Assembly (NCBI GenBank): GCA_001599935.1
Contig: BCIJ01000019.1
Coordinates: forward strand, 2,877-21,748
Source of the DNA: Holtermannia corniformis
Lineage: Eukaryota > Basidiomycota > Tremellomycetes > Holtermanniales
DNA: 18,872 nt
Direction of reading: 5' to 3'
This document shows, in pieces, positions 9,501 through 18,749 of the stretch. The notes beneath the pieces were generated by a model. That model saw only the letters and a list, made by a program, of their open reading frames with translations. It was not told the origin of the DNA and made no database searches. Position 1 is the first letter of the stretch; every line of letters starts with the position of its first letter. The position numbers and the translations under genes are program-made.

Positions 9501-12500
9501 AGCCAATGACTATTCAGTATTCGGACGCGTACTACCTTGCTACCATCATCGGGTCGCTCGGCAACGCCCTGGCTGTGACTGCCGCGGCGGGCCTATCGGC
9601 AGAAGGGATGAGCGAACGACAGCAAGATCAGACTTTGCTCAAGGACGCCATCGACACGATCGATCGACACATGACCATGGACCGACTTGTACCGTCCTTT
9701 CACAACCTCGTCTCGATCGCAGGTCTTCAGGTGCGGTTGCCGACCACTCCTGTGCTGCACTGACAGCTATAGCTTCGGATCAAGTGCATTCTCACCAGTG
9801 CAGTCACCAGCGACCCTCGGCCCTTTTTAACTTATACTCGCGACGGCAACTATGTGCCGCTGCGACTTGTGGCGTTCGACTGTGTGATGCTCTGCAAGCC
9901 GCCTGGACGCAGTCTACCCCTTACGCGGTACATCTTCGACGTGATTCAGCACGACTCCTCGCTCGTCGTTCGTCGCCATGTCGCAAAGAGCGTGACCGAG
10001 TCTCTCCTGGTCACCTTGGCTGTCGGAGACATCCCAGGCGTCGTCCCGCCGACGGCAATGGTCGATGCTGGTGCAGACCTCGAGAAGAAGCAAGAGGCGG
10101 ATAGTCTGGCGATTGTCAATGGTCTGCGCAAGGACACGGGCAAGCGCCTAGATCTCAAGGAGATGCTGCAAGACGGCTTACTGTCAGTCTGTCGTGCTAT
10201 TGGGACCAAGCTGACCTTCGGGTAGTAACAGCATGGTTCAGCAAGACAACGCGATTCGGTTTGCTTTCTTGAAGATGGCCGAGGTGGCTAGCAAGAGCGT
10301 GACAGAGCCCCTGCCGGGTGGCATGATCATCACGATTCCAAACACGCCGATTGTCGAAGCGCCATCGACTGTCACGCCCAAAATCCGCTTCAACCTGTCT
10401 GGGCACGACATGCGTACGGATGCGAACGGTGAGTATTGTCGAGACTGGCCGTACAGATCTAAAGTGATCGAAGGGTACTTCCCATCGGTGTCCGACCGCA
10501 TCTCGCCGAGTCTCCCACTCAAAATCGTGCTTGGCAACGGCCAAAAGAAGAAGGAGAAGAAGGTGCCAAAGGAGCAACGTGGCGGTCTGAGCGATAGCGA
10601 CGCCAAGGCCATCGGCATCTCTCTGCGCAAGCTGGTGAGTACCTGCCTAAAGGACGAGCGTGGCACTGACGCTAGGCCCAGCTCGGGTCGAGCAAAAGTG
10701 CTCCCTTTCGTATCGCTGTCGACCCGATCCGTGACAATGCACCCAAGTGGGTTGGAGCACGATTGAGCATCCGAGACTGACTTTCAAAGGTATCTCACGG
10801 TCATCAAGCACCCGATGGACCTCGGGACAATCAGCGCCAAGTTCGGCAGTGGCATGTACAGAACGCGAGACGAATACGCGGCAGACGTGCGGCAAATCGT
10901 CACAAACGCGACGATATACAACGCCGCCGGCTCTCCCATACACCAGGCAGCCAAGTCGTTCGAGGAGCTATTCGATAAACGTGAGTCTGGCTTGGTATTA
11001 TCATTGTTAGCTCACGCCCTCCAGTCTGGTCAGCAACGGAACGCACTCTGCTCAAGAAGACTTCGACAGTCTCGGTCGACAACTCGCGCTGGGCAACATC
11101 GGATGAGCTGCCACCGCCGGCCCCTATTGCTCGGGCGAGCGCGCTGATGCCGCCGCCGCCACTGCCCGTCGGAGGCATCAAGATCAAGGTCAAGACTAAT
11201 CCGCCAGTGACTCCTTCGACAGACCAGGCTATCGCCGCCCTGCTGCCGGAATCAAAGACAAAGGCACCTTCAGCATCCATCATGTCGCCTCCGCGTGTCC
11301 CTCACGCGCCGTCGGTGACGACGATGCCGTTGGCGGCAACGCCGACCAAGAAGCGCAAGAAGGAGGGCAGCAAGCCCGGCAAGCCCAAGGATGTGGTTGA
11401 CGACATTCTTGGCGAAGAGATCGATGCCATGGAGCGCTCTCACCACCCGAGCATTGAGGATGAACTGCTTAGCTTGCCTCAGCCCAAGAAGATCAAGCTA
11501 CACAAGCCCGTAACGGACAAGAAAGTCAAGGCGATGGTACCACCTCCCCTCGCGCCTCCAATGGCGCATTCCATTACTCCGCCGGTTCCTCATAGCGGGG
11601 AGCCTCCGCGCATCAAGCTGTCGAAGAAGCCGTCATCCAAACCATTGGCCAAGCCGACACCAGAACCACCAGCGCCACTTTCGCTTGCAGCTCTGCCGCC
11701 TCTACCACAGAGAGCCCCGCGACCGGCAGACTTGCCGCCGACTGCGCTGAGCAAGATGCCGTTCAACGCCAAGCGGGCTAGAGTACTCAACACCAACCTG
11801 TCAAAGAACCCAAACGCGCTCATCGTCAGTCGCTCGGCTGCCATTACGCTTTACTGACATTTCAGTTTTTGCGACCGGTCGATCCTATCGCAGACGGTTG
11901 TCCAACGTAAGCAGCGTCTGATCAGGCGCGACCACTGACAGGTGTTAGGTACTTTACCGAGATCGCACACCCCATGGATCTCGGCACGATTGGGCACAAG
12001 ATCGACAGCGGCGTGTATCGCACAATGGGTGACTTTGCGGCCGATGTCGAGCTCGTGTTCAACAAGTGGGTGCTGCGAGCAGCATCGAGACGATACTGAC
12101 CCTCTTTAGTTGCCGAAAGTTCAACCCACCGGGGCCGATTACGGCGCTCGCTGACGCACTCGAAGCGGCATTCTGGAAAGAATGGCCTCGTTGCGTCTCC
12201 AACAAGATGCAATGGGATGAAAAGCGAGCGATTGCGACGCTTCTGACCCGCGCCCGCATGGAGCCGAGCGCAATCTACTTTCTCGAGGCAGTGGATCCCA
12301 TTCCGATGGGGATCCCACACTACTTTGAAATGTACGTGAATGGGTCACTTTTGCGTACTGACGCGCCGCAGTATCCCAGAGGAAGACGCACGTGATCTGT
12401 CGTTGATCAAGAGCAAGCTGGATGCGGACCGTTACGCCAACATGCAAGCGGTCGACGCAGACGTCATGCTGATGCTCGAGAATGCACGCGTGTTCAATGT

Positions 12501-12658
12501 ACGTCGAGTGTGTGCTTCGCAAGCACCTACTGAGCCTGCAGGATGAGTCGACGGAAGTCGTGCATTGCGCCAATGCATTTGAAAAGTGGTGGCGCGCCGA
12601 ACGGCAAAAGATGGACCGCACAGAGAACGGCAAGAAAAAGGACCCAAAGAAGAAGTGA
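6565..12658 (+). CDS. TAF2: TFIID subunit TAF2 with three C-terminal bromodomain-like modules
   Basis: Exons after the first: 6622-6667, 6719-7138, 7179-7379, 7422-8459, 8502-8942, 8986-9105, 9151-9315, 9358-9474, 9518-9730, 9773-10182, 10226-10634, 10682-10746, 10790-10980, 11025-11824, 11866-11906, 11949-12065, 12110-12331, 12372-12498, 12542-12658; about 1,760 aa. Residues 1-580 are an M1-aminopeptidase-like fold (WVPCVDNLWERCTWELE); at the HExxH site it reads ISQWVGI, so it should be inactive, as in TAF2. HEAT-like repeats follow to about 1065 (YYYRVRMEAAKAL, LLKFNDNTSNK). Bromodomain 1 has HPMDLGTI and its acetyl-lysine Asn at about 1268; a Lys/Pro-rich linker runs about 1300-1530; bromodomain 2 has HPMDLGTI and Asn about 1612; module 3 keeps VFN at about 1723 but lacks PMDL. 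TAF2 helps TFIID bind initiator DNA. The first exon is uncertain: 6565-6590, 6530-6555, or 6565-6579 joined to 6629. An optional in-frame intron could lie at 10429-10473. Confidence 0.9.
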
Positions 12659-12769
12659 CAAGAGTGTAGCATCAGTAGATGAGGATGGGCGAGGGAGCGC
12701 ATAGCATTGTAGCCGCATTGACGAGAGCACGACATGACATGACGTTGCAGAGCACAAGCAGGTCGCGGA

Positions 12770-14092
12770 TCACGCGATTTTCTGCAACAGTCAGTGAGGC
12801 CGTTCGGACTGTATGTGGGACACACGCACATAGTTGCCATAGTCCCTGTCTGGGTCGTAGACTTCCCAGCGGGATGCCGGAAAGATGTGCTTTGACCGGT
12901 TATACCAAGATCGCTCAACGACCTTGCCAGCGTGAGACTGATCCGTCAATACGGTTGCAACCACACCATGATCAACACACCTCGTCCTTCTCCCTCGTCG
13001 CATCCGACAGCAGCCGCACATCGTCATGGACATCAAAGTTGAACAACGGCCCTGATTTGCCGCGCGTCTTGTTGACGATAAAGTCGTAAAACGTAAAGTG
13101 CTGTCTGCTTAGCTACTGCGCCTTTGACGGAAAGAGAGACTTACATGTGGGATGATGAGGTCTTCCTTGATGTACATGAGGTTGTCGATACTCGAGTTTT
13201 TGAGCTCTGGGAACTGAGCGCGGCATTTGCTGAGAAAGGTGGCAATGTCGTCGCCTTTCTTGCACTGCGTCGTCAGCACCCGGATGCTACCACTCGCGTC
13301 GGGTTGGACGACTGACCTCGACGCTCTTTCTATGCCCGCTGCCATCCCAATAACTGTACGTAACCTCGATCACCTCCTTCTTCATGTGCTCCTGCTTTGC
13401 CAGCCATTCTTTCCGCAGGTCCTCCCTCTCGAGCGCTTCCCGCTGCTCCCGTTCTCGATCCGGCAAGAAGGACGTGTCGACGCTCGGGTTCTTTGTAAAC
13501 TTTGCCTTTTTCGCCTCGGCTTCGGCACTGCCACTGTCCGGTGCGCGCTTCTTGGACGGCGCTGGTGAGACAGAGCCCTGCTCGTCGTCGTCGTCCATTG
13601 CGAACGAGAGCTTTGACTTTTCCTTCTTCTTGGCCTTTTTCGGCCTGATCGATTTACTTGTGAATGTTAGTGATCTGTCAGGCGAGGCCACGAGCGACTG
13701 ACGCGTCATCGACTTGTTTCTGGATCACCGCTCTGCGTTCGGCCTCTTCAATCTCGTTGCGCGTCTTTTGAAAGTCGGAGAGGGTGACGAGGCCGACGGT
13801 GGATTTCTTGAGGCGCTCATCGATCCCTTCAGTGACACCGACAAAGCGATTGACCGAGCGATCCTTTTCCGTTTCCTACGCCATGGTGTATCAGCTTGGA
13901 GACTGCTCAGACGGACTGCATCACTGACTCGTTGGATAGCTTCACGGCGTGCTTGGTAGTCTGCCTGTGGAGAGTCAAGTCGGATACTGGCCCGTTAGCT
14001 TGTGCTGCGCTGGCTCGGCTGCGGCCACATACCGCCTCTTGTTCGCGCTTCTTCTGGAGCACAATGCTCCTGTTGGGTCCCTCTTCTGACAT
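12770..14092 (-). CDS. XAP5: FAM50/XAP5 family nuclear protein
   Basis: Exons in transcript order: 14092-14033, 13964-13929, 13875-13703, 13656-13317, 13264-13145, 13100-12981, 12937-12830, 12781-12770 (322 aa; human FAM50A is 339). The N-terminal half is a charged coiled coil ([19 protein letters not shown]) with the conserved [10 protein letters not shown] at about 53-62. A Lys/Asp/Ser-rich linker precedes [14 protein letters not shown] (about 146-159), [34 protein letters not shown] and [16 protein letters not shown], all XAP5 hallmarks. Family members are nuclear and are linked to spliceosome or chromatin function; the exact role here is inferred. I favour a final 12-nt exon (Lys-Ile-Ala-stop), because the intron 12782-12829 has a good donor, CTGAC branch and CAG, and the result resembles the family end better than reading on to the stop at 12791. 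The 3' end converges on TAF2 111 bp away. Confidence 0.93.
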
Positions 14093-14347
14093 TGTACGTC
14101 GAGCGTCGAGCGGCGGAGGCGAGTCTAGGGCGTTACATCCACGTGGATAAATGCAAAAGAATGATTTCGAGTGGAAATGCTGCGTGCGGCTGGTCGACTT
14201 CTTTGCACGACCGCGAGCGCGCCATCGACTGCTCTGCTCTCACTCCCCTCGAGACTGCCAGCACTCCAACGCCACAAGGCAACCTCACGCACACGCCCAC
14301 ACGATCAAAAGGACGGTAACGGACAACCCTTACGAACACACGCCAGC
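14093..14347. promoter_or_regulatory. Divergent promoter between XAP5 and Ran
   Basis: The 255 bp between the two ATGs must hold both promoters and leaders. I see no clear TATA box. The Ran-proximal 100 bp is rich in CA/CAC on the plus strand, as in a long pyrimidine-poor fungal leader. The two genes are probably transcribed from a shared nucleosome-free region. Confidence 0.45.
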
Positions 14348-15517
<1,170 letters not shown>

Positions 15518-15838
15518 GCGCGTGCTCTGTAGATCCCCCGTGTTCCTGCATCCTTTCAATAGTCGTCATGAAGTGATGTGTCGAGTCTGCGGGAATATGG
15601 GTCATGTACTGTCTGCAGCCGGGTCCGGGCTACGGTCGACGACTGTCCGCGCCTGAGCTGGGACGGGCTGTCCGCAGCTGCGTACAACAGGATCGGCCAA
15701 TTGTAAATCATCCAATTACAGACGTGGAAGTACGCCGCCAGGGTCCGATGGAAGCAAGACGGCTCAATCGACAGGTCGCCGCCTCGTGGGGCCTCGCGAC
15801 GTGTCGCTGTTCTGCATCCTCCTGATTTACCATGCATG
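15518..15838. other. Convergent 3' flank between Ran and COX20
   Basis: The 321 bp separate two convergent genes and should hold both 3' untranslated regions. Open frames here are short and match nothing. I see no RNA gene and no strong repeat. Confidence 0.5.
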
Positions 15839-16535
15839 CTATGACGGTCTATCGCTCTCCTGTCCCGCAGCACCATCCATCGTCTCGCGCTCCTTGCGCT
15901 TCAGGTTCGAGACGTGCCGTTGCGGGAAGCGCTCTTGGATGACGCGCATCTGGTTCAGTTCTCGTCGACGTGCCGCTCGGCATTGCTCCCTATCCGACAA
16001 ATGTCAGCCTCACGGCCATGGTATAGTCTGGGGGAGGGAAGACACACCAGGCGGCGACGGTGATACCCATGAAACTCAGTACGGACCACGAAACGCCCGT
16101 CCAGACGCCTGCAGATTAAGCAAGTCAGTTCGCTTGACGCTGTTTGAGGATCATACGTACGTTTAGAGCTGAGGAATCGGATTGCACCGATACCGACACC
16201 GCCGCCGATACCGTACAGGAGGCTGGATCGTGCACATGGTATTTGACCGAGATTCTCGAGGTCTCGGCGAAGGTCGAGTTTCTAGGTGGTGCAAGATCAG
16301 CTCCCGACGTGTGGCTATCAGAATCAACTAGCGGCTTGAGTCGCACAATTGGTAGCCGTGGCACCAGGCAGACACCCACCTTGACAGCCAGCTTGGCATC
16401 AGTCCATTTATCGCCCGTCGTCAGATCCTCGACCGGGAACTGGGGTGGGAACGGCGTGATCGGACTGTTACCGGACGGGATGTTGAGCGGTGGTCTTGAC
16501 GGACCAGCTTGGGCGTTCTGCTCTGGGTTCGACAT
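15839..16535 (-). CDS. COX20: Cytochrome c oxidase assembly protein COX20
   Basis: Exons in transcript order: 16535-16380, 16281-16161, 16108-16048, 15989-15839; 162 aa. The start MSNPEQNAQ is preferred to the in-frame ATG at 16625, since the upstream part does not look coding. Residues 1-52 are Pro-rich. The COX20/FAM36A signature follows: LENLGQIPCARSSLLYGIGG (60-79) opening transmembrane helix 1, then SWSVLSFMGITVAAWEQC (99-116) as helix 2, followed by the conserved basic stretch RAARRRELNQM. COX20 is an inner mitochondrial membrane chaperone that binds newly made Cox2 before copper insertion. Intron 1 is long for this locus (98 nt); the others are 52 and 58 nt. The C-terminal 35 residues are charged and variable. 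Confidence 0.92.
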
Positions 16536-17040
16536 TGAGGACGGGGTGTAGCTAGGAGCGTGTCGATGGTCCGACTTTTGGTAAGTAACGTCGCACGCAC
16601 AAATAGCAGCGCGGTTCTGATACATAGCGGCGAGGGAAACAGCGCGGGGTGGATGTGGCGGTGGCAGTACGTCTAGATCGAAGATCCTTTGGCGAGCTCA
16701 GCTGTGTGAACGGAGGTGGCACAGTGATCAGTGATCTTAAATTGTTGTCCTAACCTTGCACGGATGAGTGATTTAATATCGCCTACACCAGCGGGAATGG
16801 CTCGGCGATACAAAGCAACGCTAATCGCTCAAATCGGTGTTTCTATTTCAGCAGCATGAGCACAAGGGTGCCGTTAGATCACCGATGGTCAATGGACTAT
16901 CTTCGCGACGGTGAACCCTTTGACAGCGGGTGAATTGAGAAGGCTCCGATGAGCTCTATATAGGCACACCAAGGCCAAGCCTAGTGCCCTCGCATCGCAT
17001 CACCTCCCCAGCCCAGACTCCCGCAGACCACACATCGCAC
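16536..17040. promoter_or_regulatory. Divergent intergenic region with a TATA box for the plus-strand gene
   Basis: The roughly 500 bp between COX20 and the small cysteine-rich gene contain no convincing coding frame. TATATAG at 16957-16963 lies 78 bp upstream of the ATG at 17041, a normal distance for a fungal TATA promoter. The block at 16730-16900 is noticeably more AT-rich than the genes around it. Confidence 0.45.
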
Positions 17041-17286
17041 ATGTCGTCTCAGGATATCATCGTACCGCGCGACGCCACAGACTTTGTGGTGTGTGACTCA
17101 TCGGGCTGCAAGACCGAGATGTCGATCGAGTGTGCCCACTTTGTGGGAGACAACCCGTACTGCGAGAAGCACTGCAATGAGCTCGGCGGAGATTGCCTTG
17201 AGCCTGAAGCGCACCAAGCGGACATTGCAAGGGAGTTCGAGAACCAACTAGCTAGCGACATCCAAGCTGTATACAGTAGAACTTAG
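17041..17286 (+). CDS. Small cysteine-containing protein of unknown function (81 aa)
   Basis: A single-exon frame from ATG 17041 to TAG 17284-17286; an in-frame ATG at 16984 would add 19 residues, but it lies close to the TATA box, in likely leader sequence. The N-terminal half carries Cys/His residues with metal-site spacing: VVCDSSGC (Cys18, Cys23), IECAH (Cys31, His33), YCEKHC (Cys40, His43, Cys44) and GDC (Cys51). The C-terminal part is a probable amphipathic helix (HQADIAREFENQLASDIQAV). There is no signal peptide or membrane helix. The Cys-x4-Cys plus Cys-x2-His-Cys pattern suggests a small zinc knuckle, but I recognise no named family. A TATA box 78 bp upstream supports a real gene. 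Confidence 0.55.
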   Translation: MSSQDIIVPRDATDFVVCDSSGCKTEMSIECAHFVGDNPYCEKHCNELGGDCLEPEAHQADIAREFENQLASDIQAVYSRT

Positions 17287-17460
17287 ACACAAGCGCTTGT
17301 CACCGGATCTGGGAGGATATGCATATCATGAGGCAGGCAGCAACCGCAAGTAAGCTTGACACTTTGTCGTGAACGCTGATAGCTGGCTTGCCGAACATGC
17401 TTCCTGCTGGGGGCGATACCCGGCGGTCCGAGCTATGTGGTTATATCACACAAAGGCATT

Positions 17461-17690
17461 CTAGCACGTTGACTGAGCTTGGCATATGGGACTTTGATAG
17501 AGGTGATACGCTTGGAGACCTGGGTATTCGCCCCATAGCTTTTCGACCGTACAGCTACCCGCAGCACTCCAGACCCTGCCACTCATATGCGGATCTTCGA
17601 GCACGTCTTCGTCCTGCCACGAGCGAATGTAGTCATGATAGTGTCGTCGAAGAAAACGGTGTGACTGACTCTTGGGACAGAAGATTGCAT
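17461..17690 (-). pseudogene. Probable decayed third copy of the WYH/LFE small-protein family
   Basis: On the minus strand an ATG at 17690 opens MQSSVPRVSHTVFFDD, resembling the start of the neighbouring paralog. After about 16 codons the similarity moves to another frame, near 17642: YHDYIRSWQDEDVLEDPHMS, then GRVWSAAGSCTVEKLWGEY, ending at TAG 17461-17463. This lines up with YHHSARHDGELVTLFEDP and the GRILSVPGE segment of the gene at 17739-17993. The shared anchors are YH, Asp/Glu-Asp-Pro, Gly-Arg, Ser, Gly and Tyr. The shift and the missing Thr-Ala-Trp residues suggest a broken copy. Similarity is modest, so a chance match is possible. Confidence 0.35.
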
Positions 17691-17738
17691 GCTATCATCA
17701 AGTACTGATATTGCGAGCATACTTCCGCAACTTCAACT

Positions 17739-17993
17739 TCATTGGGGCTCAATAATTTGAGGCAGCAGTCCATTCTCCTTGTAACCGGCGTAGTCCGCTT
17801 CCAACTCTGCCATGGAGCGCTCCCCCGGCACACTCAAGATTCTGCCGGGTGCATCGGGATCTTCGAACAGTGTTACGAGTTCTCCGTCATGTCGTGCTGA
17901 GTGGTGATACCAGGCGGTGATAGTCTTACCGTCGACTGTGAAAATGAAGGACGACTGTGCGCGAGACTCTTCGGGTGTGCAGCTTGAGGACAT
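17739..17993 (-). CDS. Small protein of an unnamed family with WYH-S-RH-G and LFE motifs (84 aa)
   Basis: A single-exon frame with ATG at 17993 and TGA at 17739-17741. After a polar N-terminus (MSSSCTPEESRAQ) comes a compact domain: SFIFTVDGKTITAWYHHSAR, HDGELVTLFEDPDAPGR, ILSVPGERSMAELEADYAGY. It looks like a beta-rich fold (strand, strand, strand, helix) of about 60 residues. The frame at 18349-18633 is clearly related (WYHRSERHGG, LTLFEED), which supports this being a translated gene. No signal peptide, membrane segment or known domain is evident. I recognise no characterised relative and assign no function. Confidence 0.6.
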   Translation of the reverse strand: MSSSCTPEESRAQSSFIFTVDGKTITAWYHHSARHDGELVTLFEDPDAPGRILSVPGERSMAELEADYAGYKENGLLPQIIEPQ

Positions 17994-18065
17994 CTCAGTT
18001 AGTGACGGGCGAAGATGCGTGTCGACGACACTTTAAGCAGAAAATTACGCCTTCGTCACTTTACG

Positions 18066-18296
18066 TCAATAACCGCTGGAAGTCCGCCTAACCATCTCCT
18101 TTGACGTCCGCTCGACAAGAGACGCTAATTGTTCACAATATGGTTCGCTTGATTGCGATGACGCAACAAACATGGACGAGATCGAATAGTATATCACGTT
18201 GCCATGTTGCCAGGCATGTACTGGTATGCGACATTCATCCCCCCAGTCCATAATCTCCAACGGCACAGCCTTCTTGACTGTGCTTATAGCCATCAC
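18066..18296 (-). CDS. Hypothetical protein (76 aa)
   Basis: An open frame with two ATGs at its start (18296, 18293) and a TGA at 18066-18068, lying between the two paralogs on the same strand. The translation has a Trp/Tyr-rich middle (IMDWGDECRIPVHAWQHGN, VIYYSISSMFVASS) and a charged tail. The amino-acid mix is more protein-like than most chance frames here, but it does not clearly match the neighbouring family or any family I know. It may be a real small gene, an exon, or chance. Confidence 0.25.
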   Translation of the reverse strand: MMAISTVKKAVPLEIMDWGDECRIPVHAWQHGNVIYYSISSMFVASSQSSEPYCEQLASLVERTSKEMVRRTSSGY

Positions 18297-18348
18297 AGCG
18301 TAGCTATGTAGCTAGTGTGACTGCCATTTGACTCGTCTTGATCGATAG

Positions 18349-18633
18349 TCAAACCCCGTTGGCCGATCTCCCGCCTCCTGTAGTTTTCCAATTCTGGTAG
18401 TCGTTCGTGAAGTCTGCAGCCGTCCGCACTCCATGCACTTCGTACAGTTTGCCATCTTCCTCGAATAAGGTCAACCATTTGCCACCATGACGTTCTGATC
18501 GATGGTACCAGAACTCGATGGGTACATCGTCGACGATGACTGTCTGTATCTGTTGGATTACGCCACGCAGCCAGCCATCCCGGCGGAGGACGCCACATCC
18601 GGCGAACACTACATCCGGCGCGGATGTAGCCAA
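18349..18633 (-). CDS. Second member of the WYH/LFE small-protein family, 5' end unresolved
   Basis: The minus-strand frame ends at TGA 18349-18351 and carries TVIVDDVPIEFWYHRSERHG, GKWLTLFEEDGKLYEVHG and VRTAADFTNDYQNWKTTGGG, matching the protein at 17739-17993 over about 60 residues. The frame has no ATG at its 5' end (it opens with TTG at 18633). Upstream it runs into a CATCCGGCG repeat cluster with an ambiguous base. Either a short first exon is spliced in (an acceptor CCAACAG ends near 18553) or the copy lost its start when the repeats arose. The conserved part begins at about 18550. Confidence 0.5.
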   Translation of the reverse strand: MATSAPDVVFAGCGVLRRDGWLRGVIQQIQTVIVDDVPIEFWYHRSERHGGKWLTLFEEDGKLYEVHGVRTAADFTNDYQNWKTTGGGRSANGV

Positions 18634-18709
18634 GACAAGTCTGGCGCGCAGAGGATGTAGTCAAGGCGCCGAGGATGCGACNCATCCGGCGAGGATACTG
18701 CATCCGGCG
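18576..18709. repeat. Cluster of CATCCGGCG repeats
   Basis: Exact CATCCGGCG copies lie at 18596-18604, 18612-18620, 18683-18691 and 18701-18709, with a variant (CATCCCGGCGG) at 18576-18586. They alternate with GAGGATGTAG-like words (18620-18629, 18651-18660, 18671-18679). An N occurs at 18682, next to one copy, which suggests assembly uncertainty and possibly a collapsed longer array. Confidence 0.65.
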
Positions 18710-18729
18710 AGACATCAGGGACGTCAGAG

Positions 18730-18749
18730 TTGTAGGCGAAAGCCTACAA
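18730..18749. repeat. Perfect 8-bp hairpin with GAAA loop
   Basis: TTGTAGGC (18730-18737) and GCCTACAA (18742-18749) are exact inverted repeats separated by GAAA, a GNRA tetraloop on the plus-strand transcript. It overlaps the stop codon of the partial minus-strand frame at the right edge. It may be a structured RNA element or an end of a small repeat. Confidence 0.5.

Noticed and set aside
10429..10456. A 28-nt intron in TAF2 (GTGAGT to ACAG)
   Set aside because: Too short for splicing compared with the 40-54 nt introns around it, and 28 nt would break the frame. A 45-nt in-frame alternative ending at 10473 remains possible.
17388..17708. 106-codon plus-strand frame
   Set aside because: It is antisense to the stretch that resembles the WYH/LFE family, has no family match and no promoter signal of its own.
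18293..18715. 140-codon minus-strand frame
   Set aside because: It includes the N and the CGCCGGATG repeats and overlaps, in another frame, the segment conserved between the two paralogs. Likely a shadow.
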